A stretch of 64,000 bases of DNA from Denitrovibrio sp. (GCA_002869145.1 PKTM01000029.1:80460-144459); one strand, 5' to 3'. Positions 54,292 to 63,880 are shown, numbered from the stretch's first letter. The notes: generated from the letters alone by a model not told the origin. Made by a program: numbers and translations.

Positions 54292-56226
54292 TTAGTCAGT
54301 AGCCTTTTCCTCGTCGTCTATTGTTATATCAACTTTCCCTTCAGACTCTTTGGCTTCTGTCTTTTCGGCTTCTGGCTCTACAGGTTCAGGTTCTTTGGCT
54401 TCTGTCTTTTCGGCTTCTGGCTCTACAGGTTCAGGTTCAATACCCATAATGACATCTATCTCTTTAGCGTCTATGGTCTCTTTATCGAGAAGCAGTTTTG
54501 CAACACCATGCAGACTCTAAATATTGTCTTCAAGCAATTGCCTGGCTTTATTATAGCCATCCATAACAAGTGCTTTCACTTCCTCATCTATGTTCACAGC
54601 GGTTGTTTCACTGTAGTCTTTTGCATGCCCTATCTCTTTTCCGAGAAAGACCTGCTCTTCTTTTTTACCATAAGCCAGAGGTCCCATTTTTTTGCTCATA
54701 CCCCAGCTGCAAACCATTTTTCTGGCTATATCAGAGGCACGCTCAATATCATTTCCGGCACCGGTCGAAAGCCTGTCGAAAATAATCTCTTCAGCTACTC
54801 GGCCACCCATAAGCACAGCAAGCATGCTCTCCATATACTCTTTGGTATACATGTGCCTGTCGTCCTGCGGAAGCTGCATTGTAACACCCAGCGCCATCCC
54901 ACGAGGAATTATACTTACTTTGTGAACAGGGTCAGCATCAGGGATAAGTCTAGCCACTATGGCGTGTCCTGCCTCATGATATGCTGTATTTTCTTTCTCT
55001 TTATCGCTAATAGCCATACTTCTGCGTTCTTTACCCATCATTACTTTATCTTTCGCTTCTTCGAAGTCTACCATCTCGACACTTTCTTTATTTTTTCTGG
55101 CTGCAAGCAGTGCTGCTTCGTTAACAAGGTTTGCAAGCTCGGCACCTGCATATCCCGGAGTGCCTTTTGCAATAACAGATAGATCTATATCGTCAGCTTT
55201 TGTAACATTTTCAGAATGTACTAAAAGTATTTGTAAACGTCCGTTCATGTCAGGTCTTGGAACCACTACCTGTCTGTCGAAACGACCCGGCCTAAGAAGT
55301 GCAGGGTCAAGCACGTCAGGTCTGTTTGTAGCTGCAATAAGTATTACACCTTCGTTAGACTCGAAGCCGTCCATCTCTACCAGAAGCTGGTTAAGTGTCT
55401 GCTCACGCTCATCGTGACCGCCACCAAGACCTGCGCCTCTATGGCGACCGACAGCATCTATCTCGTCAACAAATATAATACAGGGTGCGTTTTTCTTCCC
55501 TTGTTCGAAAAGATCACGAACACGGGAAGCACCAACACCAACAAACATCTCTACAAAGTCAGAGCCGGAAATAGAGAAGAAAGGACATCCCGCCTCACCT
55601 GCAACAGCTCTGGCAAGAAGTGTTTTACCTGTTCCTGGAGGCCCTACCAAGAGCACACCTTTAGGTATTTTCCCGCCAAGTTTCTGGAACTTCTGAGGAT
55701 CTCTGAGAAACTCAATTATCTCTTCAAGCTCTTCCTTAGCCTCTTCCACTCCTGCAACATCTTTGAATGTGACTTTATGCTGGTCCTGCGTTAAAAGTTT
55801 TGCTTTTGACTTTCCGAAGCTGAAGGCTTTCCCGCCCCCTCCCCCTTGCATCTGACGCATGAAAAATATCCATACACCGATAAGAAGCAGCATTGGAAGC
55901 CATGAAATAAGTACCTGCATATACCAGGGATTTCTATCTGGTGGGAGTGCTGTTATCTGTACTTTGTTCTCGCGCAGAGTTTTAACAAGATCAGCATCGT
56001 CAGGGCTGTAAGTTTCAAACTGACCACCCTCAAGAAACATACCGCTTACCTTGTTCTGTTTAATAGTAACAGACTGTACGTTATTATTTGCTACCTGATC
56101 CAAAAACTCAGAATAGCTGATATTTTGTCTGGCTGCCTGAGTTCCGCTGATTACATTGAAAAGGAACACCATGATAAAAGCTATTATCAGCCACAGTGCC
56201 AGATTTTTGTAAAAACTATTGTTCAT
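54292..56226 (-). CDS. ftsH: ATP-dependent zinc metalloprotease FtsH, with an in-frame TAG near the 3' end
   Basis: FtsH is a hexameric inner-membrane AAA+ protease. The ATG at 56226 has GGAG 6 nt upstream. There are two membrane segments (about 8-26 and 105-122), Walker A GPPGTGKT near 192, the second region of homology, and the zinc site HEAGH near 414. Codon 570 (54517-54519) is TAG. The frame goes on as [20 protein letters not shown], normal FtsH sequence, to a TAA at 54292 (644 residues). All catalytic parts precede the stop, so a shortened protein might still work. The tail has two perfect 15-residue repeats. Confidence 0.94.
54347..54436 (-). repeat. two perfect 45-bp tandem repeats in the ftsH tail
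   Basis: Two identical, adjacent 45-base units encode the acidic repeat [15 protein letters not shown] at the C-terminus of the uninterrupted FtsH frame. Exact identity suggests a recent duplication. Confidence 0.9.
54517..54519 (-). other. in-frame TAG inside ftsH
   Basis: The minus-strand codons are GAC AAT ATT TAG AGT CTG CAT. FtsH-like helical sequence continues in the same frame to the natural stop, and the acidic repeats only make sense if that frame is translated. Confidence 0.87.
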
Positions 56227-56243
56227 CAATCACTCCGATAAGT

Positions 56244-56780
56244 CTAATCTGTGAATTCCACAGTACATATATTTTTTAAATTTCTGTAATATCCGTCATA
56301 ATCCAGACCATAGCCCACTACGAACTCGTCTGGAATCTCAAACCCTTCATAATCGAGTCTTATATCTGCAACTCTTCTGGAAGGTTTGTTCAAAAGTGAA
56401 ACAATCTTGATGGATGCTGGTCTTCTTACTCGCAGCATTTTCTTAAGATAGGAAAGTGTATTCCCAGTATCAAGTATATCTTCTACTATAAGTACATGAA
56501 CATCGTCTATGGGCCTGTCAAGGTCACTAAGTACCCTGACTTCGCCTGTAGTTTTGGTACCTGCGTAGCTTGAGACAGTTAAAAAGGCTATTTCAACATT
56601 CACATCTTCCATTTCACGTATAAGGTCAGACATAAAAATAACAGAACCTTTAAGAACTCCTACAGCGAGCACATTATGCACTTTGTAATCAGCAGATATC
56701 TGCCTGCCGAGCTCGATCACTCTCTTTTTGATCTCACTCTCGCTTATCATCTCATTGAGCACATGGTCTTTCAAAATCAT
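56244..56780 (-). CDS. hpt: hypoxanthine phosphoribosyltransferase
   Basis: It salvages hypoxanthine or guanine with PRPP. In 178 residues the PRPP loop is VLIVEDILDTGNTL near 97 and the C-terminal dipeptide region is DEFVVGYGLDYDGYYRNL. It overlaps the tilS stop as ATGA and precedes ftsH, the standard tilS-hpt-ftsH order. Confidence 0.96.
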   Translation of the reverse strand: MILKDHVLNEMISESEIKKRVIELGRQISADYKVHNVLAVGVLKGSVIFMSDLIREMEDVNVEIAFLTVSSYAGTKTTGEVRVLSDLDRPIDDVHVLIVEDILDTGNTLSYLKKMLRVRRPASIKIVSLLNKPSRRVADIRLDYEGFEIPDEFVVGYGLDYDGYYRNLKNICTVEFTD

Positions 56781-58030
56781 AACTCCAGATTTTTCCTGTT
56801 CACAGACAAAGTTATAGTATCATCATGAGAAATATTTTCAACCCATACAATGCAATTATCGTAAAGAATTATTAATGAGCTGTCCCTAACAAAAAGATCC
56901 AGTTTTTTATTAATGAAAATATCTTTTAGTTTTTTACTTTTAAGCCTATCCCCAACCCTTCTGTTTCTTACTGTAAGCTCTTTTTCAGGCCATTCACCGG
57001 AAAAACTCAGCTCTTTGCCAATGTGGGGTATTTTCAGATTAGAGACGCCTGCGGACTTTTTAAGTTCAAATTTATCAACCTGCCTCTTATGAAAAAGTCT
57101 AAGAAGAGTTTCGCTCTTTTCAAACCTGTAACCATCAGGAAGATCTATTCGAACAGAATAATCACTCTCCACAAGACCGCTCATCTCTTCTATATGTCTT
57201 CTCTCAACACGAAAGACTTTAGCACACATAAAGTGCAGAAGATAGTCCTTCTCTATTTCTTGCAAACTATCAAACACTTCTCTCTTAATGGATAAAACTG
57301 AGCTATCAGATGTATCTATAAGCGGCTTAAGTTTATCCCCAATATATTTGTCAAGTTTGACAGAATCATTCATTATACCCAGTATGTTATTTTCGAACCC
57401 AGGCCTAAACTCAGAAAGAGCATTTGTTATATTATTGCGGATAAAATTACGCATATAATTTTCGTCTGCGTTGGTTTCATCCACAGCAAATTTTATCTTG
57501 TACTTGTCTAAATATTCATATATTTCATCGGTAGATATATTCAGCATGGGTCTTTGGACCAGACCGTCCTGCTCTGCTATACCTTTCAGAGAAAAGACTG
57601 ATGAGCCTTGCACTGAATGGATAAAAAAGGTCTCCACTACATCGTTTTTAGTATGTGCTGTCAGTATTACATCGGCATTGAAATTCACCATAGCAGACTT
57701 GAGAGCTCTGTAGCGAACGATCCTAGCCCCGTGTTCGAAGCTTAGTTTTTTCACTTCACAGTATCTGGGAACATCTGCACGGACAGACACAAAAGGGATT
57801 GCCATTTTTTCGCATATGTCGCGGCAGAACTTTTCATCCCAGTAAGAAGTCTTACGAAAGAGATGATTCACATGGCAGGCATGAACACGGTAACTGTTAA
57901 TCCCTTCGTTCTTTTTAAGAAAGTGCAGAAGTGAGACAGAATCTTTACCGCCTGAAAATGCTACCAGCAGCTTTTTGCCGATAAAATCGCCCAGTTTAGC
58001 TGAAAGTTTTTTTTCAAATGATAAAGTCAT
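56777..58030 (-). CDS. tilS: tRNA(Ile)-lysidine synthase
   Basis: It adds lysine to C34 of the tRNA that reads AUA, switching its identity to Ile. The PP-loop VAFSGGKDSVSLLHF lies near residue 24, and RNFIRNNITNAL and the C-terminal RNRRVGDRLKSKKLKD are family features. I took the ATG at 58030 (417 residues); a TTG at 58042 with GAGGAG close upstream is possible. It overlaps pgi by 17 bases. Confidence 0.95.
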   Translation of the reverse strand: MTLSFEKKLSAKLGDFIGKKLLVAFSGGKDSVSLLHFLKKNEGINSYRVHACHVNHLFRKTSYWDEKFCRDICEKMAIPFVSVRADVPRYCEVKKLSFEHGARIVRYRALKSAMVNFNADVILTAHTKNDVVETFFIHSVQGSSVFSLKGIAEQDGLVQRPMLNISTDEIYEYLDKYKIKFAVDETNADENYMRNFIRNNITNALSEFRPGFENNILGIMNDSVKLDKYIGDKLKPLIDTSDSSVLSIKREVFDSLQEIEKDYLLHFMCAKVFRVERRHIEEMSGLVESDYSVRIDLPDGYRFEKSETLLRLFHKRQVDKFELKKSAGVSNLKIPHIGKELSFSGEWPEKELTVRNRRVGDRLKSKKLKDIFINKKLDLFVRDSSLIILYDNCIVWVENISHDDTITLSVNRKNLEL

Positions 58031-59372
58031 CCCTTTTAACAAATATCTCCTCAAATTTACTTTTCATATCAGAGTATCCCTCTTTGTCGAGAAGTCCGTA
58101 TGCGTAATTCTTCCCCTCTTCTACTCCCGGCTGGTCAAAAGGGTCTATGTCATTTGCAAGACCTATCACGGGGACAACATACTGCCAGAGCATGAAAAGG
58201 TGACCAAGGGTAAACTCGTCCAGAGAATCTATTGAAATTTTCACAGACGGCTTTCCGGTGTTTTTAAGTGCGGCTTCTGTAGCAAGAAGCTCAATGTTGC
58301 AAAGTTCACCAAGAGAATGCCCTTCAAGGTAACCATAGTCATCGTATTCGGCCATTATCTTTTTATCTTTCTCGTGTTTCAGCACTTCGATAAAAGTGAC
58401 AACTTTGTCTTCCGGCCCCTCTTTGAAAAGCTGAACCTGTGAATGCTGATCGATAGCCCCAACAGCCTTAACCGGGGTGCTGCCAAACAATATCTCTTTA
58501 CCGTTTACATCTGTTCTTTTTCCAAGGCTCTCACCCCACAGCTGGCAATACCAGTCAGCAAAAGATGAAAGTCTTGATGAATAAGGCATTAGAACATTTA
58601 TGTTTTTCCCTTGATCCATAAAGTACATATAGATAGAGCTAAGGGTTATTACTTTTTCATATTGGTCTTTTGCTACTGTTGCAGCACCTTCTAAAAGCTT
58701 ATCTATGTCAATGCCCAAAATAGCAGCGGGCAGAAGCCCAACTGTGGAGAGAACGCTGAATATGCCGCCAACATTTGCAGGTACAACAAAAGAGCGAAAT
58801 TCCTCTTTATCTGTTATTTTTCTCAATGACCCGTTTTTTTCATCTGTTATAGTGCATATATGTTTTTTCGGATCTTTTACACCATCGTCAAGCCATTCGT
58901 AAATAACATTAAAATTCGCCGCTGTCTCAACAGTGCTTCCTGATTTTGTAATGACACAAATAAATGTGTCAGCAGGTTCACACTCATGAAGTATTGAAGA
59001 TATTTTGGAAGGATCCACGTTATCTGCAACCCAAACTCGGGGTGACGCGCCTCGCTGAGCAAAATTTCTGGCATTATAACCGAAAGGCAGAAGTGCGTTA
59101 CAGAGAGTCTCAATGCCTAGTGAGCTCCCGCCTATCCCTATAAGGATAAGGTCATTGAACTTGCCGCTGAGCTCTTTGGCATATTTTTTCATAGCAGAGG
59201 TATCCTGAGAAGGAAGATTTGCAAAACCAGCTTTATCTTCATCTACCTGCTTAAGAAGTCTTGAAAGCCCCATGCGTGCTTTTTCTCTATAGTTCTCAAG
59301 AGCGCTGTCATCCAGCCCTCCTTTAACAAATGCTTCCATAGCATAATTAAAATCCAGCTTCATTCTATGCAT
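58014..59372 (-). CDS. pgi: glucose-6-phosphate isomerase
   Basis: It interconverts glucose 6-phosphate and fructose 6-phosphate. The ATG at 59372 has GGAGG 6 nt upstream, giving 452 residues, the shorter bacillus-like form. SIS-fold motifs are IGIGGSSLGIE near 70, ITKSGSTVETAANF near 145 and DQHSQVQLFKEG near 310. The start overlaps the helicase gene stop. Confidence 0.96.
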   Translation of the reverse strand: MHRMKLDFNYAMEAFVKGGLDDSALENYREKARMGLSRLLKQVDEDKAGFANLPSQDTSAMKKYAKELSGKFNDLILIGIGGSSLGIETLCNALLPFGYNARNFAQRGASPRVWVADNVDPSKISSILHECEPADTFICVITKSGSTVETAANFNVIYEWLDDGVKDPKKHICTITDEKNGSLRKITDKEEFRSFVVPANVGGIFSVLSTVGLLPAAILGIDIDKLLEGAATVAKDQYEKVITLSSIYMYFMDQGKNINVLMPYSSRLSSFADWYCQLWGESLGKRTDVNGKEILFGSTPVKAVGAIDQHSQVQLFKEGPEDKVVTFIEVLKHEKDKKIMAEYDDYGYLEGHSLGELCNIELLATEAALKNTGKPSVKISIDSLDEFTLGHLFMLWQYVVPVIGLANDIDPFDQPGVEEGKNYAYGLLDKEGYSDMKSKFEEIFVKRDDFII

Positions 59373-61134
59373 GTTTTTCCTCCAAAAATGCGGTTGCCTC
59401 ATCTATAGAATCAATTCGGGGAACATCTTTTAACACACTTGAAAAATACTTTCCATAATTTTTAGTATCCAGCCTTTTATCAAGAATGATCCAGACACCT
59501 TTATCGTCTTCGTGACGAAGAAGTCTCCCAACAGCTTGACGATAGTATATCACAGCACGTGGTAAAAAATAATCCATAAAAGGTTCCTGACCATTCTTTT
59601 TGATGTTTTCAGCGTGTTCCTTCAGCACCAGATCGTCAGGATACTCAAAAGGAAGTTTATCAAGAACAACATACGAAATTCCAGTGTGAGCGAAATCCAT
59701 ACCCTCTCTAAAAACAGCACAGCCAACAAATATAGTGTCAGTGAGCCCTTCTGTATCTTTTATGTCTATATCTCTCTGGGAATAGACCTTACCAGGGCGC
59801 AGTTTTTTTAAAAGTTTGGTCAGCTTCGTCATTCGTCCAACACTATTGCATATTATCAAAACTGTACCTTTGGCTTTCTCCGCCAGCTCTTCATAAATAC
59901 TGTCGTCACTGTCAGATACCAGAAGCCTGCCCTGGCGAACCATGTCAAAAACAGGGTCAAGAGACAGCTTCTTAACTTCATCGGTCTCAAACCCAGTCTC
60001 TGATAGAAAATAATCAAAGTTGCCTTTGCCGGAAAGTGTTGCACTTACAAAAACAGGAGAAAGGCATGCATTCTTAAGCCCTTCACGAAGTTTGTCTGCT
60101 GCATTCAGAGGAATGTAGTTTAAAAGGATATCACCCCTGTCCTGATCTGTGAAACGAACCCCTTCTGTCTCTCCAAGGGCACTTTCAGCGTTTACCAGAA
60201 GCCTTTTATGACTATTTGTCATCTCTTCAAGATTTTTTTCCCCTATGGCTCTGTTTACAAACTCAATATAAGGAAGAATGTCAGTTTTTATTTCGCTGGT
60301 ATATCTTCTTTCATTAATAGACTCCAAAAGCCCAGAAAGCATTCCGGCGGCTATCTCTATCTCTCTGGGGTCAAAAACATGTCTGTTTTCATTCATAAGC
60401 TTCAGAAAACTTTTTAATGAAAGCTCAGTTCCTGCGAATCTGGGGAATATATCTGGTATGGAATGTGCTTCGTCCATTATTATATGTTCTGCGAAGTCAA
60501 ATATGGAGGCGTGTTCATTCTCAGATTTCAAAGCGAAGTCGCTCATAAGAAGATAGTGATTGGTTATTACAATATCTGCACTGTTTGCATGTTCTTTTGC
60601 CCTGTAAAAAGAGCAGATATCATAAAACTCACATTTTGAACCTGTGCACTGCCAAGAATCTGTTGTGATATGCTCTATCTCATGTTGTGAAAAAAGACCG
60701 ATTGGAATATCTATGATCTCTTCATACACAACAGTTTCATACCAATGTGCAACCTTTTCAAACCTCCCTTGATTTGGATATACAAACCTAAAAAAGCGGA
60801 GGTGACAGAAATAGTTACGCCTTCCTTTCAGCACTGCCGTATATTTTTCCTGTCCAAAAATCTGCTGAACGGTAGAGATATCCTTGCCGGCTATCTGAGA
60901 CATAAGCTGTTTGGTTTTTGTTGATATAATAGTTCTCCGCCCTAGCTCGAAAGCGGGAATGAGGTATGCAAATGTTTTGCCTGAGCCTGTAGGAGCTTCC
61001 AGCACAGCCGGCTGATACTCTTTCATCGACTCAAAAATAAACTGGGCGGCATCTCTCTGGGCATTTCTCTGCCGAAATCTTGGCAGATTATCAGAAAGCG
61101 CTCCCCCACTTGTGAAGTAATTATCAATGGACAT
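59365..61134 (-). CDS. DinG/XPD-like ATP-dependent DNA helicase
   Basis: This is a superfamily 2 helicase of the iron-sulfur XPD/DinG type, 589 residues. Walker A is APTGSGKTFA near 45 and the DEAH box is IIMDEAHSIPD near 217. Between them four Cys (one in NYFCHL, then CTGSKC and DICSF) form the 4Fe-4S domain. The C-terminal RecA-like part has AVGRLLRHEDDKG near 545. It lacks the exonuclease domain of Gram-positive DinG. It likely acts on R-loops or damaged DNA; the direct role is inference. Confidence 0.92.
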   Translation of the reverse strand: MSIDNYFTSGGALSDNLPRFRQRNAQRDAAQFIFESMKEYQPAVLEAPTGSGKTFAYLIPAFELGRRTIISTKTKQLMSQIAGKDISTVQQIFGQEKYTAVLKGRRNYFCHLRFFRFVYPNQGRFEKVAHWYETVVYEEIIDIPIGLFSQHEIEHITTDSWQCTGSKCEFYDICSFYRAKEHANSADIVITNHYLLMSDFALKSENEHASIFDFAEHIIMDEAHSIPDIFPRFAGTELSLKSFLKLMNENRHVFDPREIEIAAGMLSGLLESINERRYTSEIKTDILPYIEFVNRAIGEKNLEEMTNSHKRLLVNAESALGETEGVRFTDQDRGDILLNYIPLNAADKLREGLKNACLSPVFVSATLSGKGNFDYFLSETGFETDEVKKLSLDPVFDMVRQGRLLVSDSDDSIYEELAEKAKGTVLIICNSVGRMTKLTKLLKKLRPGKVYSQRDIDIKDTEGLTDTIFVGCAVFREGMDFAHTGISYVVLDKLPFEYPDDLVLKEHAENIKKNGQEPFMDYFLPRAVIYYRQAVGRLLRHEDDKGVWIILDKRLDTKNYGKYFSSVLKDVPRIDSIDEATAFLEEKHA

Positions 61135-61147
61135 TTAAATACAATAG

Positions 61148-61176
61148 TTGAATAAATCTTTTGTTTCAAATATATT
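61148..61176 (+). promoter_or_regulatory. predicted promoter of the htrA-like gene
   Basis: TTGAAT (61148-61153), a 17-base spacer and TATATT (61171-61176) lie 42 bases before the ATG, in the short gap between divergent genes. Confidence 0.5.
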
Positions 61177-61218
61177 TATAATAATTTTACAAAGTACACG
61201 AATAAACAGGACACACTG

Positions 61219-62511
61219 ATGAAAAGAGTAATAAATTTTCTCGCAATATTATTAATAGCATTTACAACAGCATGTGCCAGCCCTAATGAAAGTGAACCTT
61301 CTAATAGCAATAGAGAGACACCGGTTGTTAAAGCTGTGAGAAAGATCGAAAAGGCCGTGGTAAACATCCGGTCTGAAAAGATAGTGCAAAGGCAAAATCC
61401 TTTTGGTGAAGGTGTCTTCAATGATAATTTCTTTAATGATTTCTTCGGATTCAGCCGTTCATATAAAACTCAGTCACTAGGCTCTGGAGTGCTTATAAAA
61501 TCTGACGGCACTATAATAACAAACTACCACGTAGTATTTGAGGCTACTAAGGTTATTGTTATGCTTGCCGAAGATCAAACATATGAAGCCGAATACGTTG
61601 GCGGTGATGAGATACTGGACATCGCTATACTTAAAATAAAAAATGCTAAAACCGAATTTCCCACTGCTATTACAGGCGACAGCGACGACATTATGCTCGG
61701 CGAGACTGTTATAGCCATGGGTAATCCTTACGGGCTGAACAGCTCTATAACTACCGGAATAGTCAGTTCCACAAACAGAGTCATAAATGTAGGTAATGGT
61801 TATTCGGTATTTTTGCAGACCGATGCTCTTATAAATCCGGGAAACTCAGGCGGTCCGCTTGTAAATCTTGATGGTGAAGTAATAGGCATAAATACCGCAA
61901 TATTCAAAGAAGCTCAGGGGATAGGCTTCTCCATCCCTGTGAATACAGTACTGCGTATTCTGCCTGAGATAATGACCAACGGCCGCATAAGAATGGGATA
62001 TATGGGCTTTACCGTTACAGAAAAGAAAAGTGACGATGAGGCTAAGCTTGTAGTTACCCGTGTTGAACAAAAATCAAACGCAAACTATATAGGGGTTGAA
62101 AAAGGTGACGAGATTATTCAGGTGGCCGGTATTCCTGTTTCGTCTCTTCAGGCTCTCAGTAACATGCTAAGAAGCTACCCGCCCGGCTCGAGCGTGTCTG
62201 TTGTCCTTAAAAGGGGTGAAAAAACACTGAAAGGGAAAATGGCCATATCGGACTATCCTGACAACTACGGTATAAAGGTATTGAAAAACAATTATGGGCT
62301 GGACTTTACTCAGGAAGGGAAATTTATTGTTTTGACGGATACTGACGAGAAGGATTTCTTTCAGAAAGGTGATATTCTTATAGCTATAAATAACAAAGAG
62401 ATCAAAAATTTGAAAGACCTCAACCGCATTATAGTCGACAGTCTCGGAGAAGTTGTTGTTTTGAGTATATACAGAGAAAAAGCACTTATCAGAATAAAAC
62501 TTCCGCTTTAA
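61219..62511 (+). CDS. HtrA/DegP-like trypsin-type serine protease, probable lipoprotein
   Basis: This envelope protease handles misfolded proteins. The first 19 residues are a signal sequence ending in TTAC, close to but not a perfect lipobox, so the protein may be lipid-anchored at Cys20. The catalytic triad is complete: His in TNYHVVFEA near 95, Asp in EILDIAILKI near 130 and Ser in NPGNSGGPLV near 212. Two PDZ-like domains follow (about 235-325 and 345-425). At 430 residues it fits the family. Its stop overlaps the stop of the converging gene. Confidence 0.94.
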   Translation: MKRVINFLAILLIAFTTACASPNESEPSNSNRETPVVKAVRKIEKAVVNIRSEKIVQRQNPFGEGVFNDNFFNDFFGFSRSYKTQSLGSGVLIKSDGTIITNYHVVFEATKVIVMLAEDQTYEAEYVGGDEILDIAILKIKNAKTEFPTAITGDSDDIMLGETVIAMGNPYGLNSSITTGIVSSTNRVINVGNGYSVFLQTDALINPGNSGGPLVNLDGEVIGINTAIFKEAQGIGFSIPVNTVLRILPEIMTNGRIRMGYMGFTVTEKKSDDEAKLVVTRVEQKSNANYIGVEKGDEIIQVAGIPVSSLQALSNMLRSYPPGSSVSVVLKRGEKTLKGKMAISDYPDNYGIKVLKNNYGLDFTQEGKFIVLTDTDEKDFFQKGDILIAINNKEIKNLKDLNRIIVDSLGEVVVLSIYREKALIRIKLPL

Positions 62512-63677
62512 TCATTTAAATAGATATAGACTTCTTTATTATCAGTTCCAAAGCCGATAAGCTTAATTTTGTCTCCGGCGGAAAGTGCTGTTATCTCTGT
62601 GGTCAATATGCCGCTGAATCCTATCAGCTCAGAAAGCTCAATAAGCTCGGATTGACCGCAGTAGGCAGATATATTCTTCTTGTCATTGTCAGGAGCCAGA
62701 ATCTCCGGCAGACCATCACCGTCCACATCAACCGCAAGCCCCATACCTAGGTTTGCAGAGCCTATATTATGCGTGGAAACGCCATTTATTGATGATTTCC
62801 TTATCAGTTTACCATCGACCGCTTCCAGAAATTCCAAAGTGCCGCCTATATGAGGAGTTATAACATTCACAATCCTCACAAAACCGCCACTAAACTGCGC
62901 AGCGGCAAAAACATGACGCCACCTGAATCCTCTGCCTATAGGCTCACTCTTATATTTTAGCTCTCCATCAACAGAGTAGGCATAAACCTGTGCACCATTA
63001 TTTTTATTACTAATGGTAAGGATTATCTCTATTGAACCGTCTCTGTCAATATCAGCAAGAAGTGCTCCCTTTTGCTCAATAACACCTAAGTCTGAAATAC
63101 TCGTTTTAGTTACAATTTTTTTATCTATAAGGTCAATAACAGCAAAACCCTCAGACTCTACTCTGTCCCCCAGCACACCATGAGCATAACTGCTTGTCGG
63201 ATTTGTAAGAACCACTGCATATTTATCATATACTGCAATCTGGTTGTCCTTTGTGGCATCCAGAGGGTACCTTTTTGTGCTGTCAGATAGCTCGCCTCTG
63301 CTTGTAATGTAGAGCAGTCCGTATCTGGACATGACAGGAGCAGAAAACCTTGAGGCATCATCAGGAAGTATATTCGTGTATATCTCCGCGTGTGGACTGG
63401 CTTTAAGCGATGTTATGGCAGTTTCAGCCTTACCATTACTTATAACAGTCTTATACACAAAGCCATCAGAATCCATAGTAAAAATGACGGGAACAGAACC
63501 GTTCAGAACAGCCTTAATACTCACTGGTGTGTGGTTCAGTTTTATTATATGTTTCTCCGCCTGAGCAAGAACAAACTTACCTGAGACATATCTGTTGCCA
63601 CTGTCAAAGTATGGCTGGGCATATGAATATAAGGTCAAGGCTATAACAAAAATAGAATATAAGAGTTTTTTTATCAT
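62508..63677 (-). CDS. secreted FG-GAP/VCBS repeat protein, function unknown
   Basis: The 389-residue protein has a signal peptide (cut after SYA) and beta-propeller-like repeats with Asp-rich calcium loops, seen as ADIDRDGSIEIIL near 208 and AVDVDGDGLPEIL near 310. Such proteins are usually exported and may bind partners or polymers; I cannot name a function. It stands alone on the minus strand and converges on the htrA gene, sharing two bases of stop codon in TTAA. Confidence 0.82.
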   Translation of the reverse strand: MIKKLLYSIFVIALTLYSYAQPYFDSGNRYVSGKFVLAQAEKHIIKLNHTPVSIKAVLNGSVPVIFTMDSDGFVYKTVISNGKAETAITSLKASPHAEIYTNILPDDASRFSAPVMSRYGLLYITSRGELSDSTKRYPLDATKDNQIAVYDKYAVVLTNPTSSYAHGVLGDRVESEGFAVIDLIDKKIVTKTSISDLGVIEQKGALLADIDRDGSIEIILTISNKNNGAQVYAYSVDGELKYKSEPIGRGFRWRHVFAAAQFSGGFVRIVNVITPHIGGTLEFLEAVDGKLIRKSSINGVSTHNIGSANLGMGLAVDVDGDGLPEILAPDNDKKNISAYCGQSELIELSELIGFSGILTTEITALSAGDKIKLIGFGTDNKEVYIYLND

Positions 63678-63840
63678 ATTTAAATCATGGTTATATTTGT
63701 GAATATTTCAAGAGGATTATTAATAATTCGTCGCTCTGCTCCTCCTAATGACGGGAGTCTGTATTAATTAGCCGAGAGTTACATAAATCCCCATTTGTTA
63801 AAAAGGGAGAAAAATCATGAAATTTTATTATTTCGCTTAA

Positions 63841-63854
63841 TTGATACAAATCAA
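63841..63854. promoter_or_regulatory. FNR/CRP-family binding site upstream of hcp
   Basis: TTGATACAAATCAA is a perfect FNR-type palindrome (TTGAT, four bases, ATCAA). Its centre is about 40 bases upstream of the start implied by the -10 element, the class II activator position. Confidence 0.8.
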
Positions 63855-63874
63855 TTTAAACAGGACAAGAATGC

Positions 63875-63880
63875 TCTAAT
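63875..63880 (+). promoter_or_regulatory. predicted -10 element of hcp
   Basis: TCTAAT lies 20 bases after the FNR-type box and about 38 bases before the hcp ATG. There is no good -35 element; the activator box takes its place. Confidence 0.6.

Noticed and set aside
901..54519. Frameshifts as the cause of the split genes
   Set aside because: In all six cases the conserved sequence after the stop is in exactly the same frame as before it.
54136..55182. 348-codon plus-strand frame opposite ftsH
   Set aside because: It is a shadow of ftsH; its repeats mirror the acidic tail repeats.
63818..63841. Leader peptide MKFYYFA before hcp
   Set aside because: It ends at the activator box, upstream of the predicted transcription start, so it would not be in the hcp mRNA.
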